From positions 1 to 24,201 of the forward strand of contig CALBDW010000163.1 of NCBI GenBank assembly GCA_937927435.1: DNA of 24,201 nt. The letters are read 5' to 3'. Below, piece by piece: positions 23,851 to 24,201 of the stretch. The notes beneath the pieces are model-generated. The model saw only the letters and a program-made list of their open reading frames with translations, did not search any database and had not been told where the DNA came from. Source of the stretch: an uncultured Bdellovibrionales bacterium. Its GTDB lineage: Bacteria; Bdellovibrionota; Bdellovibrionia; Bdellovibrionales; JAMPXM01. The stretch's first letter is position 1; every line of letters begins with the position of its first letter. Made by a program: the position numbers and the translations under genes.

Positions 23851-23885
23851 TTCTGCCTCCTCGTACGAAGCTAGTAAGTACATAT

Positions 23886-23916
23886 TGCTTCCGGGGCATC
23901 TGGCGAAGCATTTTTT
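23886..23916 (+). terminator. Possible + strand terminator in the hpt leader
   Basis: TGCTTC (23886-23891) pairs with GAAGCA (23905-23910) and six T's follow (23911-23916). Read on the + strand it would stop transcripts running from the pentapeptide gene through hpt in antisense. The 13-nt loop lowers confidence. Confidence 0.45.
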
Positions 23917-23917
23917 G

Positions 23918-23947
23918 TTTGTTAACAAAACTAAACAATTTTTACAA
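23918..23947 (-). promoter_or_regulatory. Possible hpt promoter with a 12-bp palindrome
   Basis: TTGTAA (23947-23942) and TAACAA (23924-23919) are 17 nt apart on the minus strand, matching the -35 and -10 consensus at 4 and 3 positions. The -10 overlaps a perfect palindrome TTTGTTAACAAA (23918-23929), a candidate operator. Confidence 0.33.
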
Positions 23948-24018
23948 AATCCCTCAAAAGCCTTCGAATCCTTTCGCCGTGCGATCCCTAAGAGAGGTTC
24001 ACCAAATCGACATAGATA

Positions 24019-24047
24019 TTGAAGCCTCTTGAACAGACGTATATAAG
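24019..24047 (+). promoter_or_regulatory. Possible sigma-70 promoter reading out of the window
   Basis: TTGAAG (24019-24024) and TATAAG (24042-24047) are 17 nt apart, matching 4 of 6 and 5 of 6 consensus positions. A start near 24054 would give a leader of at least 147 nt for a + strand gene beyond 24201. Confidence 0.42.
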
Positions 24048-24078
24048 AACGCCTGTACCGACTGCGTTCGCGAAGGGG

Positions 24079-24110
24079 ACTGTCAGAAACTGTCATTCAA
24101 GGTGTGACAG
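24079..24110 (+). repeat. ACTGTCA direct repeats with an inverted copy
   Basis: ACTGTCA occurs at 24079-24085 and 24089-24095, exactly 10 bp apart (one helical turn), and TGACAG at 24105-24110 is inverted. This is the layout of a multi-site operator or a small hairpin. Confidence 0.4.
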
Positions 24111-24125
24111 GAACGAAACTCTCGA

Positions 24126-24176
24126 CGGTCTCTTGAAGCGATTTTCAACTTCGTGAATTAAAGAAGTTGAAGACCG
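24126..24176 (+). other. Composite hairpin, possible structured leader
   Basis: TTCAACTTC (24144-24152) and GAAGTTGAA (24163-24171) form a perfect 9-bp stem around a 10-nt loop. CGGTCT (24126-24131) and AGACCG (24171-24176) could stack outside it, sharing one base. No T-run follows on either strand, so it is not a classic terminator. The rest of 23930-24201 shows no convincing gene. Confidence 0.5.
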
Positions 24177-24201
24177 CGGAAGATAAAAAACTAAATAAAC
24201 A

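Noticed and set aside
23851..24096. N-terminal extension of the Hpt frame.
   Set aside because: A very strong ribosome site precedes the internal ATG at 23850, the Hpt domain starts after it, and the extension overlaps hairpins and promoter-like sequence.

Overview
The window looks like chromosomal DNA from a Gram-negative bacterium, most likely of the Bdellovibrionota/Oligoflexia group. This placement is inferred from gene content: a phage-tail-fibre-like secreted protein, a possible sigma-28-type promoter, HD-GYP and Hpt/CheY signalling parts, a bacterial deoxyhypusine-synthase homologue, and outer-membrane proteins of no familiar class. No rRNA, tRNA, CRISPR array, insertion sequence or integrase was seen. 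Coding density is high, and several neighbours overlap.

Layout. 1-1956 (-): 3'-truncated fibre-like surface protein behind a sigma-28-like promoter. 2063-5882 (-): overlapping operon tesA-ybbA-ybbP (periplasmic thioesterase plus an FtsX-type ABC exporter). 5982-8073 (+): fatty-acid desaturase, then a membrane-anchored unknown protein. 8154-8570 (+): CheY-like receiver, convergent with a PAS-PAS-Hpt-HATPase kinase (8567-10534, -) that is translationally coupled to a degenerate HD-GYP protein (10534-11493, -). 11597-14606 (-): LolA-like periplasmic protein, outer-membrane barrel and nucleotidyltransferase. 14782-15750 (+): deoxyhypusine-synthase-like enzyme, convergent and overlapping with an alpha/beta-hydrolase-fold protein that appears to lack its Ser nucleophile (15737-16834, -) and is preceded by a lipoprotein (16840-17424, -). 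17562-18782 (+): lysA. 18846-20963 (+): large outer-membrane protein of unknown class. 21121-22845 (+): fadD. 23014-23511 (+): pentapeptide-repeat protein, convergent with a stand-alone Hpt protein (23518-23850, -). 23851-24201: non-coding region with a possible leader for a gene beyond the window.

Themes. Several genes concern lipids and the envelope (tesA, ybbAP, desaturase, fadD, LolA-like protein, two barrels, lipoprotein). A second set is signalling (CheY, hybrid kinase, HD-GYP, Hpt) and could form a phosphorelay joined to cyclic-di-GMP sensing; that link rests on proximity and domain content only. Convergent pairs are packed so tightly that at least one intrinsic terminator lies inside the coding sequence of the opposing gene. 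The most unusual items are the HD-GYP protein with several metal-ligand substitutions, the Ser-to-Gly hydrolase, the deoxyhypusine-synthase homologue in a bacterium, and several candidate alternative-pairing leaders.
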